Of a stretch of DNA of 64,000 bases, positions 15,084 to 23,366 are shown in pieces. The translations under genes and the position numbers were made by a program. Below the pieces are notes generated by a model. That model was not told the DNA's origin. It made no database searches and saw only the letters and a list, made by a program, of their open reading frames with translations. Each line of letters opens with the position of its first letter. Position 1 is the first letter of the stretch. The DNA lies in the NCBI GenBank assembly GCA_965249835.1, contig CBDFMY010000003.1:124001-188000 (forward strand), read 5' to 3'. This stretch comes from JAHRAW01 sp965249835. Lineage in GTDB: Bacteria > Pseudomonadota > Gammaproteobacteria > Arenicellales > Poriferihabitantaceae.

Positions 15084-15857
15084 TTATGCCGACTCCCTTG
15101 CGATGATTGCCAACCCGCGTAGCACCAGTTGCGGCTCGATGCTGACTTCGGCTTCAAGCAACGGCGCGATGCGCTCGGCATCGCCACCGGTGATGAGGAT
15201 TGGGCAGTGCGCGCCGCTATCATTTGGTAGCGCCGCCCGCTGTCGCGCCACGGCGAGATTGATTCCGCCGGCAACGGCAAGCAACGCACCGCCGGCGACC
15301 GCCGCCTCGGTGTCGGTAGCGATGGCGTTCACCGCCCCGCTGGTGGACGCGTCATCGGCACTATTATCGGCAATGTTTGCGGTTTGATTGCCGAGTGCGG
15401 CGCGCATGGCGTGCACGCCGGGGAAAATCACCCCGCCGCAAAAAATGCCACCATCCAGCCGATCTACGGTTACCGCCGTTCCCGCATCCACCACGATCAC
15501 TATCTGGCGTGGGAATAAATCCGCCGCCGCCACCAACGCCGCCCAGCGGTCGCTGCCGAGGGAAGCCGGATCGGGATAACGGTTGACGATGCCCGCCTGC
15601 TGTTTTTGCGCGGCGATAAAAACCGGTTGCAACGACCACGCGGTGTGCGCGTAATCCACCACCGCCTGCCTGATTTCCGGCTGTGCCACGCACGACACCC
15701 ACACCGATTCCGGCGCATCCAACCGACCAAGTTGCGCCGCCAGTTCGGGCAGGGCGGCGTCATCGTAACCGAACGCGCCGCAACGCCCATCGAGATCATC
15801 GGCAGTGGCGGTCGCCCACTTCAGTCGTCGGTTGCCGATGTCTATCAATAGCATCAT
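15084..15857 (-). CDS. coaX: type III pantothenate kinase
   Basis: CoaX phosphorylates pantothenate, the first step of coenzyme A synthesis, and belongs to the ASKHA fold. The 257-residue protein has the phosphate-1 motif LLIDIGNRRLKW (residues 3-14), GSDRWAALVAA in the middle, the phosphate-2 VVDAGTAVTVD, and the adenosine-region ILITGGDAERI near the end. Its ATG overlaps the birA stop by four bases, so the pair is coupled. birA-coaX beside the tRNA-tufB cluster is a known gammaproteobacterial arrangement. Confidence 0.94.
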   Translation of the reverse strand: MMLLIDIGNRRLKWATATADDLDGRCGAFGYDDAALPELAAQLGRLDAPESVWVSCVAQPEIRQAVVDYAHTAWSLQPVFIAAQKQQAGIVNRYPDPASLGSDRWAALVAAADLFPRQIVIVVDAGTAVTVDRLDGGIFCGGVIFPGVHAMRAALGNQTANIADNSADDASTSGAVNAIATDTEAAVAGGALLAVAGGINLAVARQRAALPNDSGAHCPILITGGDAERIAPLLEAEVSIEPQLVLRGLAIIARESA

Positions 15858-16747
15858 GATGCATTCGGAATGTGTTGATCGATCGGTGATATACGCACTT
15901 CGCCGGAGATTAGCCGCCGCCGGATGCCGTTCTGGTCGACAATCAACGCGCCGTCCCGCTCAACCCCGCGCACGATTCCATCACCGGACATGGCCAACGC
16001 TGCCGACGACGAACCCGGTGCCGGGCATACCGACACCGCCATGCCCTGATGCACATTCAACTCGTTCCATTCGGTCACGAATTGCGCGAAACCACCGCGG
16101 CAAAATCGCTGCAGGTAATGGCAGTGGGAGATAATCAAATTTGCCGCGAACTCATCACGGTCCAGGTCATGTCCCAGGTCATGTCCCAGAGATTTCAGGT
16201 CGGTGCGCAGCCGATTCTCATCGGCGGCATGGTCGGAGTCGCCGGGCGGCGTGGCGACATTAATTCCCATACCCACGACGCAGTGTTCGCCACTCAATTC
16301 GGTCAGCACTCCGCCGAGTTTTTTGCCGCAACTCATCACATCATTGGGCCACTTCAACCCCACGGAATCAATCCCCGCACGGCGCAAGCCATCAATAATT
16401 GCCAACCCCGAAACCAGCGACAGCCCGGCGGATGCGACATCGCCGAGATGCCAGCCCAGGGACAACAACACCGAACTTGAGCGCGCCGCCCGCCACGCCC
16501 GCCCGCGCCGCCCGCGTCCGGCGGTTTGCCATTCGGCGAGGCACACCCGGCCATGAATGTCGCGCTGCTTCATCAGCCAACTATTGGTGGAGTCGATTTC
16601 CCCGAAGCAATGCACCCGGTCGGCGCACACCACCCCGGCCTGACGCAGCAACGCGTTAATCCGTTCCGGGTTGTGATCGTTCACGACGAGGCGATGATGA
16701 ATGGGTTTGATTGGTCCGTAGCAAAGTTCTGATGATTGTATCGGCAT
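15854..16747 (-). CDS. birA: biotin-[acetyl-CoA carboxylase] ligase, no DNA-binding domain
   Basis: BirA activates biotin with ATP and attaches it to the AccB carrier of acetyl-CoA carboxylase. The 297-residue protein has the biotinyl-AMP loop GRGRRGRAW (residues 77-85), KWPNDVMSCGKKLGGVLTEL and the C-terminal SH3-like part ending SGEVRISPIDQH. Only about 45 residues precede the ligase core, so the winged-helix repressor domain of E. coli BirA is missing. This would be a class I ligase without operator binding. The repeated DLGHDLGHDLDRDEF stretch is a small local duplication. Confidence 0.92.
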   Translation of the reverse strand: MPIQSSELCYGPIKPIHHRLVVNDHNPERINALLRQAGVVCADRVHCFGEIDSTNSWLMKQRDIHGRVCLAEWQTAGRGRRGRAWRAARSSSVLLSLGWHLGDVASAGLSLVSGLAIIDGLRRAGIDSVGLKWPNDVMSCGKKLGGVLTELSGEHCVVGMGINVATPPGDSDHAADENRLRTDLKSLGHDLGHDLDRDEFAANLIISHCHYLQRFCRGGFAQFVTEWNELNVHQGMAVSVCPAPGSSSAALAMSGDGIVRGVERDGALIVDQNGIRRRLISGEVRISPIDQHIPNAS

Positions 16748-17033
16748 GAGATGTTTTAATCGCGGGTTTATCCTCTCAATTCATCATCACCTTTCATTCG
16801 TCATTCTTGTTTATGTTCACTCATTCGATGACAAAGACGAATACTGATTCTTTTGTTGTCACGCCCACAGACAGTTTTGCTATTTACTCTATTCTCTCAA
16901 TCAACTGGCGCGTGGAAACAGGACGTTTCCCCCGCGCCAAAAGGGGGGTGCGGGGGGCATCCCCCCCGCAAAGCGCGAGCACGCGCAAGCGAGCCTTTGC
17001 ATATCAGCCACAGGTTACTCGGCGGCGTAAGCC

Positions 17034-17070
17034 GCCGCCAATGCCCTTCGCATACCACTGTCATTTGCGG
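17034..17070 (+). repeat. dispersed repeat module, copy 1
   Basis: A 37-bp module beginning gccgccaatgcccttcgca and ending tcatttgcgg. It recurs at 35425-35461 with two substitutions. A short flanking piece, gcggcgtagccgcgataaat (from 17068), also recurs near 62478. Confidence 0.85.
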
Positions 17071-17378
17071 CGTAGCCGCGATAAATAATGACAAGGGCTA
17101 AAACACCACTGGAAATGAGGAAAAAACTGTCAGCGAAATAGTGAACTTATACAATTCTCGCCGGTAGGCGGGAATCCAAGTGGCGGCGTTAGCCGCCCGG
17201 TGCGTCACGCTTGCGTAATGATACTACTAGTTCGGCGTACCAAGTTTTTTTCGTGTGCTTTTGTCTTCTCAAAAGGAATCACGGTCTGGAGATATGGTTT
17301 GGATTATGACGGTATTAGTTACTCTCATGGTTTTTTAGTTCTGGGTTCTCGCCGTTGGCGAGAACAACAGACTGGATT

Positions 17379-17449
17379 TGCGCGTATCATCCCTGATACG
17401 CGCCCTTCGGGCTCGCTTCGCTCGCGCCCAGTCGATTCATGGCGCTCCC
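17379..17449 (+). repeat. dispersed palindromic repeat module, copy 1
   Basis: This REP-like module consists of the hairpin GCGCGTATCA-tccc-TGATACGCGC, then cccttcgggctcgcttcgct and cgcgcccagtcgattcatgg. A second copy lies at 61121-61189 with two substitutions inside the shared core. Read on the minus strand, both copies are open and encode HESTGRERSEPEGRV. Confidence 0.9.
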
Positions 17450-17647
17450 GGCGATTTTTTCCGCTTGCCGGCGAGAATGACGGGTTGGGGAGACAATGTG
17501 AATCGCAAAGCGTGACAGACATTTAACTGGACCCCTGTCTGCGGCGCGAATGACGAAACCGGCAACCAACATAAATAAACACCGGAATAGTGAACATAGA
17601 CAAGCGCCGATATTGCGCTATCAAAACAGAAACGATAGGCTAACCCC

Positions 17648-18799
17648 ATGATTCAACGCAACCCCACCCGCGAGGTCAAAATCGGCAATATCACCATTGG
17701 CGGCGGGCATCCCATCGCCGTGCAGAGTATGTGCGCCACGCCGACCACGGATGTGGCGGCTACGCTGGCGCAGTTGCGTGCGTTACACCGGGCCGGGGCC
17801 GACCTCATTCGCATCGCCGCCGACAGCAAAAAGGACGCCGATGCGCTGATTGCGTTGCGCCAGCAGACCGCCGCGGTGTTGAGCGTGGATTTGCAGGAGA
17901 ACTACCGCCTCGCCGAAATCCTCGCGCCCCATGTAGACAAAATTCGCTACAACCCGGGCCACTTATATCACCACGAGCGCGCCAAGTCGTGGCGGGAAAA
18001 AGTGGACTATCTGGCGGACATTGCGGCCCGACACGACTGCGCGTTGCGCGTCGGTGTCAATGCCGGCTCGGTGGACCCGGATAAACGCACGCCCGGGCCG
18101 GCCGGCCGGCGCGGCGATGATTCGGTGACGCCGATGGTGGAGAGCGCGCTGGAGCACAGCACATGGCTCGACCAGTTGGGGTTTACCAGATACTGCGTGT
18201 CGCTCAAGGACTCCGACCCGCGCAAGGTGATCGATGCCTGCCGACTATTCGCCCGCGAACGCCCGGAAATCCCGCTACATCTTGGCGTCACCGAAGCCGG
18301 CATGCCGCCGGAGGGCATCGAGAAAACCCGCATCGCCTTTGAACAATTGATCGGCAAGGGCATCGGCGACACCATTCGCGTCTCGTTGACTTTGCCCATC
18401 TCGGAAAAACACCGCGAGATTAGCGCCGGGCGGGAAATTCTGGCGGACATTGCCGCCGGGCGCGTGCGTTCGGTGGTGCACTTCAATGACGACCGCTTGA
18501 ATCTCATCAGTTGTCCGAGTTGCTCGCGCGTGGAGAACGAAGCGTTCATTGATCTGGCGCAACAAGTTAAGGAACGCACCAAATACGCGCAAGACCACGC
18601 CATCACTATCGCGGTAATGGGTTGTCGCGTGAATGGTCCCGGCGAGACCGACGACGCCGACCTCGGGCTGTGGTGCGGACCAAACTATGTCAATTTGAAA
18701 AAGCGCGGCAAAAAAGTGGGCGCGTTCCAATACGACCAGATTCTTGCGCGCCTTGATGAAGAACTGCGCTCGCTGATTACGCACGAGGATGTCCGGTAG
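17648..18799 (+). CDS. ispG: 4-hydroxy-3-methylbut-2-en-1-yl diphosphate synthase (flavodoxin)
   Basis: IspG reduces methylerythritol cyclodiphosphate to HMBPP in the non-mevalonate isoprenoid pathway, using a 4Fe-4S cluster. The 383-residue protein (E. coli 372) has a TIM-barrel N-half with GGGHPIAVQSMCATPTTDVA and KIRYNPGHLYHHERAKSWRE. The cluster ligands are visible as SCPSCSR (near residue 285) and VMGCRVNGPGE. dxr and uppS, from the same pathway and its product use, lie in the 35-38 kb block. It is followed after 11 bases by the oxidoreductase gene, so the two are probably co-transcribed. Confidence 0.96.
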   Translation: MIQRNPTREVKIGNITIGGGHPIAVQSMCATPTTDVAATLAQLRALHRAGADLIRIAADSKKDADALIALRQQTAAVLSVDLQENYRLAEILAPHVDKIRYNPGHLYHHERAKSWREKVDYLADIAARHDCALRVGVNAGSVDPDKRTPGPAGRRGDDSVTPMVESALEHSTWLDQLGFTRYCVSLKDSDPRKVIDACRLFARERPEIPLHLGVTEAGMPPEGIEKTRIAFEQLIGKGIGDTIRVSLTLPISEKHREISAGREILADIAAGRVRSVVHFNDDRLNLISCPSCSRVENEAFIDLAQQVKERTKYAQDHAITIAVMGCRVNGPGETDDADLGLWCGPNYVNLKKRGKKVGAFQYDQILARLDEELRSLITHEDVR

Positions 18800-18810
18800 T
18801 TCGGCGGTGC

Positions 18811-20901
18811 ATGAATCATGACGAAAACGATGACATGACCACCTGGCACAACAGCGTCTGCCCGCACGATTGCCCGTCCGCTTGCGCGCTGGAAGTGGAG
18901 CAACTCGCGCCCGGGCGAATCGGCCGAGTGCGCGGCTCCAAACACAACCCCTACACCGACGGTGTCATTTGCGCCAAGGTGTCAAGATACGCCGAACGGG
19001 CGCATCATCCCGACCGACTGACGCACCCGTTGTTGCGCACCGGTGACAAGCGTAGCGAGGCGACTTTCGCGCCAATCACCTGGCACGATGCCCTCGACCT
19101 CGTTAGCGAAAAATTCCGCGCGGCGAGTGAAAACTACGGCGCCGAATCCGTGTGGCCCTACTATTACGGCGGCACCATGGGACTGGTGCAGCGAGACGGA
19201 ATTCTGCGCCTGGCAAACGCCCTGGGCTATTCCGGTATGCAAAAAACCATCTGCGTGCAAATCGCATATGACGGCTGGGGTGCCGGCGCCGGCGCGCTGA
19301 TTGGCGCGGATGGTCGCGAGATGGCGGACAGCGACCTGATCGTGATTTGGGGTTGCAACGCCGCGGCAACGCAAATCAATGTAATGCATCACATCAGCAA
19401 GGCGCGCAAACGCGGCGCCAAATTAATCGTCGTTGACCCCTACCACAACGCCACCGCGAAAATCGCCGATGTTCATCTCGCGCTTCGCCCGGGAACCGAT
19501 GGTGCGCTTGCCTGCGCGGTGATGCACTTGCTGTTCAAAAACGGTCACGCCGACCGCGACTATCTCGCGCGATACAGCGATGACCCCGGGCGGCTGGAGC
19601 AACATTTGCAATCACGCGATGCCGAATGGGCGGCAAACATCACCGGTATCAGTGCAGCGCAAATCGCCGAGTTCGCGCAATGGTATGGCGAGACGCAAAA
19701 AAGTTACCTCCGTCTGGGCATCGGTTTTTCCCGCAGTCGCAACGGCGCGGTCAACACCCACGCGGTTTCCTGCCTGCCGATGGTGACCGGCGCCTGGCAA
19801 TACCGCGGCGGCGGCGCGTTGCTCGCCACTTCCGATTCATTCCAACTGGATGAGCGATTGATTCAAGGCACCGACAATGCACCCGGCAATGCACGCATTC
19901 TTGATATGTCACTGATTGGCGCGGTTTTGTGCGGCGACTCCACGGCGTTGCAAGGCGGCCCGCCGGTCAAGGCGATGCTGATTCAAAACACCAACCCGAT
20001 GCTGGTGGCGCCGGATCTTGCCAAAGTTCGGGAGGGATTCGAGCGCGAGGATTTATTCGTGTGCGTGCACGAGCAGTTTATGACCGAAACCGCACGCATG
20101 GCGGACTTGATTATTCCGGCAACCATGTTCGTCGAGCATGATGATTTGTATCGAAGTTATGGTCATACTTTTTTGCAGGTCGGTGAAAAAATTATCGAGC
20201 CGCCGGGGGAATGTCGCTCCAACCATGAAGTCATCACCGCGCTGGCGAAGCGGCTGGGCGCCGAACACGCCGGCTTTTCGTTAAGCGAACTGGAACTCAT
20301 CGATGAAACGCTGGCACGCTCGGATTACCCGCCCAGAAAATCGTTCACCAACCGACATTTCATCGACTGCGCGCCGTCATTCGAGTCGGCGCATTTTCTC
20401 GATGGCTTCCACTGGCCCGACAAAAAGTTTCGCTTCGCCCCGGATTGGTCGGCCATCGGTCCCTACGCGCAAGGAATGCCGGAGTTGCCCGACCACTGGG
20501 ATGTCATCGACAACACTTCAGCCGATCATCCATTGCGACTGGTGGCGGCGCCGGCGCGGGGGTACTTGAACAGCACCTTCACCCAGTCGCCCTCGTCGAT
20601 CAACTATCAAAAATACCCGCAACTGAAAATCAATCCGGCCACGGCAAAAAAATTCGGCATTGCCGAAGGGCAAAAAGTACGAGTCGGCAACCGCCGCGGC
20701 AGCGTCACGGTCACCGCCAGATGTATCCAGAACACCCAGGCCGACACCGTGGTTGTGGAAGGCATCTGGCCCGCCGCCGCCTTCCCCGAAGGCATCGGCA
20801 TCAACCTGCTCATCGATGCCACGCCGGTCGCCCCCAACGGCGGCGCGGCGTTTCATGACACCGCGGTTTGGGTCAAGGCGGTGGGAAATCTGGATAAATA
20901 A
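18811..20901 (+). CDS. molybdopterin-dependent oxidoreductase (DMSO reductase/formate dehydrogenase-like family)
   Basis: The 696-residue protein has an N-terminal 4Fe-4S site (Cys17, Cys21, Cys25 and Cys54 in CPHDCPSAC and GVICAK). It continues with ERAHHPDRLTHPLLRTG, typical of the family. The molybdopterin-binding core includes DLIVIWGCNAAATQINVMHH and VVDPYHNATAKIADVHLALR. The C-terminal dinucleotide-binding domain includes INPATAKKFGIAEGQKVRVG. No Tat signal is visible, so it should be cytoplasmic. I cannot assign a substrate; no electron-transfer subunit is adjacent. ATG 18811 is used, with ATG 18835 (MTTWHN) as an alternative. Confidence 0.88.
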   Translation: MNHDENDDMTTWHNSVCPHDCPSACALEVEQLAPGRIGRVRGSKHNPYTDGVICAKVSRYAERAHHPDRLTHPLLRTGDKRSEATFAPITWHDALDLVSEKFRAASENYGAESVWPYYYGGTMGLVQRDGILRLANALGYSGMQKTICVQIAYDGWGAGAGALIGADGREMADSDLIVIWGCNAAATQINVMHHISKARKRGAKLIVVDPYHNATAKIADVHLALRPGTDGALACAVMHLLFKNGHADRDYLARYSDDPGRLEQHLQSRDAEWAANITGISAAQIAEFAQWYGETQKSYLRLGIGFSRSRNGAVNTHAVSCLPMVTGAWQYRGGGALLATSDSFQLDERLIQGTDNAPGNARILDMSLIGAVLCGDSTALQGGPPVKAMLIQNTNPMLVAPDLAKVREGFEREDLFVCVHEQFMTETARMADLIIPATMFVEHDDLYRSYGHTFLQVGEKIIEPPGECRSNHEVITALAKRLGAEHAGFSLSELELIDETLARSDYPPRKSFTNRHFIDCAPSFESAHFLDGFHWPDKKFRFAPDWSAIGPYAQGMPELPDHWDVIDNTSADHPLRLVAAPARGYLNSTFTQSPSSINYQKYPQLKINPATAKKFGIAEGQKVRVGNRRGSVTVTARCIQNTQADTVVVEGIWPAAAFPEGIGINLLIDATPVAPNGGAAFHDTAVWVKAVGNLDK

Positions 20902-20916
20902 AAAAGCGTAGAATAA

Positions 20917-21828
20917 TCAGGATAATATACTTTCAAGTATACGATTCAAATCGCCTTCTATATCCGCGGATAAATCGGAATGAGGAATGCCCAAATTGGT
21001 AAGCACGGTCTTAAATTTCTGGAAGCCATTTGTGCTTCTCAATTCAACCCATTCGACACCCAGGCTATCCAACTGTGATTTATTAGTGTCTGAAAGTTTG
21101 TCAGCGACAAAAACTTTGCTATCTCTTGCTATGACCGCATCCGCGCTTTCCGGATTACCCTTGCCCATCAGTTTAACTTCGCACTTGCTCTCATCTGAGC
21201 CATTTATCAAGTAAAAATCTACCTCGCGCGAAAAATCCTCCGTTTGATCTGCGCCTCGGTTAGTAACTGAGTAGTTTATATTTGGCACACCATACAGCAT
21301 ACAAAAAGTCTGCATCAAAGGTTTTTCTACTCTTTTACCTGCTGTGCTCCACAATCCGCCACGCAACGCAGACCGCTTCACCGCTAGAGTGTTGATAACG
21401 ATTAAACTTTCACTTAAATTCAAATCAACACTGACTCCCTTAAAGCCAATCGAAAGACTTAACTCCATGTCCGGTTCAGCATCCGCAAGATTCGCAATAG
21501 TGCTATGAAGTTCATCGTAATGTCTAGTTGATGCGTCAATAACAATTCTCTTGGCAGACGAGTTATGCATATTGTGTATCGTTTTTTCATTCAATCCAGA
21601 ATTGATTGCAATATCTTTTTTATTTAATTCGGGACTTAAAAAATTTCGCTTATACCAATCAGCATTGATATCTGCATCCTGTAATTTTGCAGTTACTACT
21701 TGTTTGAAAAAATCAATAGCAAATTGTAAAAATTTGGCATCGATTAGCGTAATTACTTCAATGCGGTAGTCCTTGCCACGCAGAAGTTTGCAGATAACTT
21801 TTTCTACTACTGATTGCGTCAAAGTCAT
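20917..21828 (-). CDS. putative type II restriction endonuclease (CfrBI-like)
   Basis: The 303-residue protein is encoded directly after a DNA methyltransferase, overlapping it by four bases. It has a plausible PD-(D/E)xK nuclease centre, REVDFYLING (Asp204) followed by CEVKLMGKGN (Glu217-Val-Lys219). The context and this motif indicate the restriction half of a type II system. The general look suggests the CfrBI family, but that is from memory and recognition-site identity is unknown. It is less GC-rich than the flanking housekeeping genes. It converges with the oxidoreductase gene after 15 bases, with no clear terminator. Confidence 0.65.
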   Translation of the reverse strand: MTLTQSVVEKVICKLLRGKDYRIEVITLIDAKFLQFAIDFFKQVVTAKLQDADINADWYKRNFLSPELNKKDIAINSGLNEKTIHNMHNSSAKRIVIDASTRHYDELHSTIANLADAEPDMELSLSIGFKGVSVDLNLSESLIVINTLAVKRSALRGGLWSTAGKRVEKPLMQTFCMLYGVPNINYSVTNRGADQTEDFSREVDFYLINGSDESKCEVKLMGKGNPESADAVIARDSKVFVADKLSDTNKSQLDSLGVEWVELRSTNGFQKFKTVLTNLGIPHSDLSADIEGDLNRILESILS

Positions 21829-23246
21829 TTTAATTCCACCTTATCGACAACGGAAGTGAATTTCTTACTGGTGACGAAAGAAGGTCGGATGTTTTTTTCG
21901 GAGAAAAGAGAATCATTTTTAACAAAAGATTCTCTCATTCGGTACACATATTTTTTTTCTTTTTCGGTGAGGAAAAAATGTCTTTCCATGTTCATGGCGG
22001 CTCTGCCCAATGTACCACTGCCACCAAAGGGGTCAAACACCAAATCGCCGACAAAAGAATAGTAGCGAATTACTCGATGGCATAATTCCAATGGAAAAAC
22101 TGCGCTATGCACTTTGTCGAATGTTGGGTCTATTTTCCATACATTTGTCGTTTCGTACTCGCCCCGGACTTTACTTTTATTCACCACATTCGCGTCATAT
22201 TGACGTATGTTCCAATCAAGAAGTTTATCTGTTTTTTTGCGATAAACCATTAGCATTTCTGTGACCGCATTTGGTTTATAAGCAAGAGGTTTACGATGTT
22301 GCAAAAATCCAGCGGTACGATTCTTAACACTAGCTTCTGGTTTCATCCAAACAATATCATCAATGAATTCCCATCCCATCTTAATTAGCAATGGATGTAT
22401 ATCATATGGAATCGGATAACGCATGCTTGCGTGAGCGCGACTGATGCGCGGAATAATAATTGGCGAAGTATTGAGAACAAAAAAACGACCTTCTTTTGTT
22501 ACACGATATACTTCCGCAAAAACCTTTTCCAAGAACTTCAAATAAGCCGCATAGCTTTGGTAAATAGAATAGTCGCGCGCATTGTAATAAGGTGGTGAGG
22601 TAAAAGTAAGATGGATAGATTCATCAGGGACGGATTTCAGAGTATCCACAACATCACCATGCACAACGACATCGCGCATGTATTTTGGAAAAGATGTGTG
22701 GTTTTTTTGTGCCGGTGTGTCCGCTTTTGACTTGTTTTCCTCTCTTTCAATCGTCCGCTGAACCAACTCATTTGGATGATTTATGAGTCTTTTCAATTTA
22801 CTCTGAACAATTTTCTCATTGGGAAAAACTAGCAAGCCACGTATTGCCTGAATAACAACTTTCGGGTCCTTGTCGCCAAGCATTTTCACGAGATAGGGGA
22901 TGGCATCACGATTCCGCAATCTTCCAATTGCTGAGACCGACTCTCTGCGGACCTGTGTGCTTTCGTCTTCTTTGGCATATCGTACAAAAACGTGCAACAG
23001 GGAAATATCCGTTAACTTCGCTAAATTTTTAATCGCAAGCTCTCGAATGTTTTCATTAGGACTATCCAGCAAGCGTTGCAATGGATCTTTGCAACTTCCG
23101 TTCTCTAATCGCCCCATTTTTTTCAACACATGAATTATTTTTCCATCATTTTCACACGCTACAAATTCACGCAACGCCCGTGCATCGCTTTTCAACTCTC
23201 CAATATGGTGGGGGTTGATTGCCTCGCTAAGTGCCGATTTATTCAT
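21825..23246 (-). CDS. DNA amino-methyltransferase with N-terminal HEAT-like repeats
   Basis: The 473-residue protein has two parts. Residues about 57-167 contain HEAT-like helical repeats, for example NENIRELAIKNLAKLTDISL, QVRRESVSAIGRLRNRDAIP and DPKVVIQAIRGLLVFPNEK. The C-terminal half is a beta-class amino-methyltransferase with motif IV TSPPYYN (residues 216-222) and motif I DPFGGSGTLGRAAM near the end. The SPPY form is typical of N4-cytosine enzymes. ATG 23246 is preferred because AGGGA lies upstream; the open frame extends 28 codons more. It should protect host DNA against the adjacent nuclease. Confidence 0.85.
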   Translation of the reverse strand: MNKSALSEAINPHHIGELKSDARALREFVACENDGKIIHVLKKMGRLENGSCKDPLQRLLDSPNENIRELAIKNLAKLTDISLLHVFVRYAKEDESTQVRRESVSAIGRLRNRDAIPYLVKMLGDKDPKVVIQAIRGLLVFPNEKIVQSKLKRLINHPNELVQRTIEREENKSKADTPAQKNHTSFPKYMRDVVVHGDVVDTLKSVPDESIHLTFTSPPYYNARDYSIYQSYAAYLKFLEKVFAEVYRVTKEGRFFVLNTSPIIIPRISRAHASMRYPIPYDIHPLLIKMGWEFIDDIVWMKPEASVKNRTAGFLQHRKPLAYKPNAVTEMLMVYRKKTDKLLDWNIRQYDANVVNKSKVRGEYETTNVWKIDPTFDKVHSAVFPLELCHRVIRYYSFVGDLVFDPFGGSGTLGRAAMNMERHFFLTEKEKKYVYRMRESFVKNDSLFSEKNIRPSFVTSKKFTSVVDKVELK

Positions 23247-23366
23247 ACTAATTTCCCTGTTGAGTAAGTGGTTTCTTGGCAATAAAATTTTGGTAGCGTG
23301 GTCGTTGTGATTTACCCAGCCACCTTGCATTCATCACCACATACTATCAGATTTATACCCTCGATA

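Larger units (their letters stand above)
16748..17647. other. 900-bp gene-free region of mosaic repeats
   Basis: No convincing gene is present. The segment is an assortment of short repeats and strong hairpins. Modules at 16769-16801, 17131-17157, 17256-17273, 17381-17449 and 17480-17515 recur in another order at 61210-61364. A further module at 17034-17070 recurs at 35425-35461. Perfect hairpins include GTTCTCGCC-gtt-GGCGAGAAC at 17345-17365 and GCGCGTATCA-tccc-TGATACGCGC at 17379-17402. The ispG promoter is presumably in the last 100 bases, but I see no clear hexamers. Confidence 0.8.

Noticed and set aside
17325..17522. Small minus-strand ORF in the repeat region
   Set aside because: It shares HESTGRERSEPEGRV with the repeat at 61.1 kb and has no independent coding evidence; treated as repeat.
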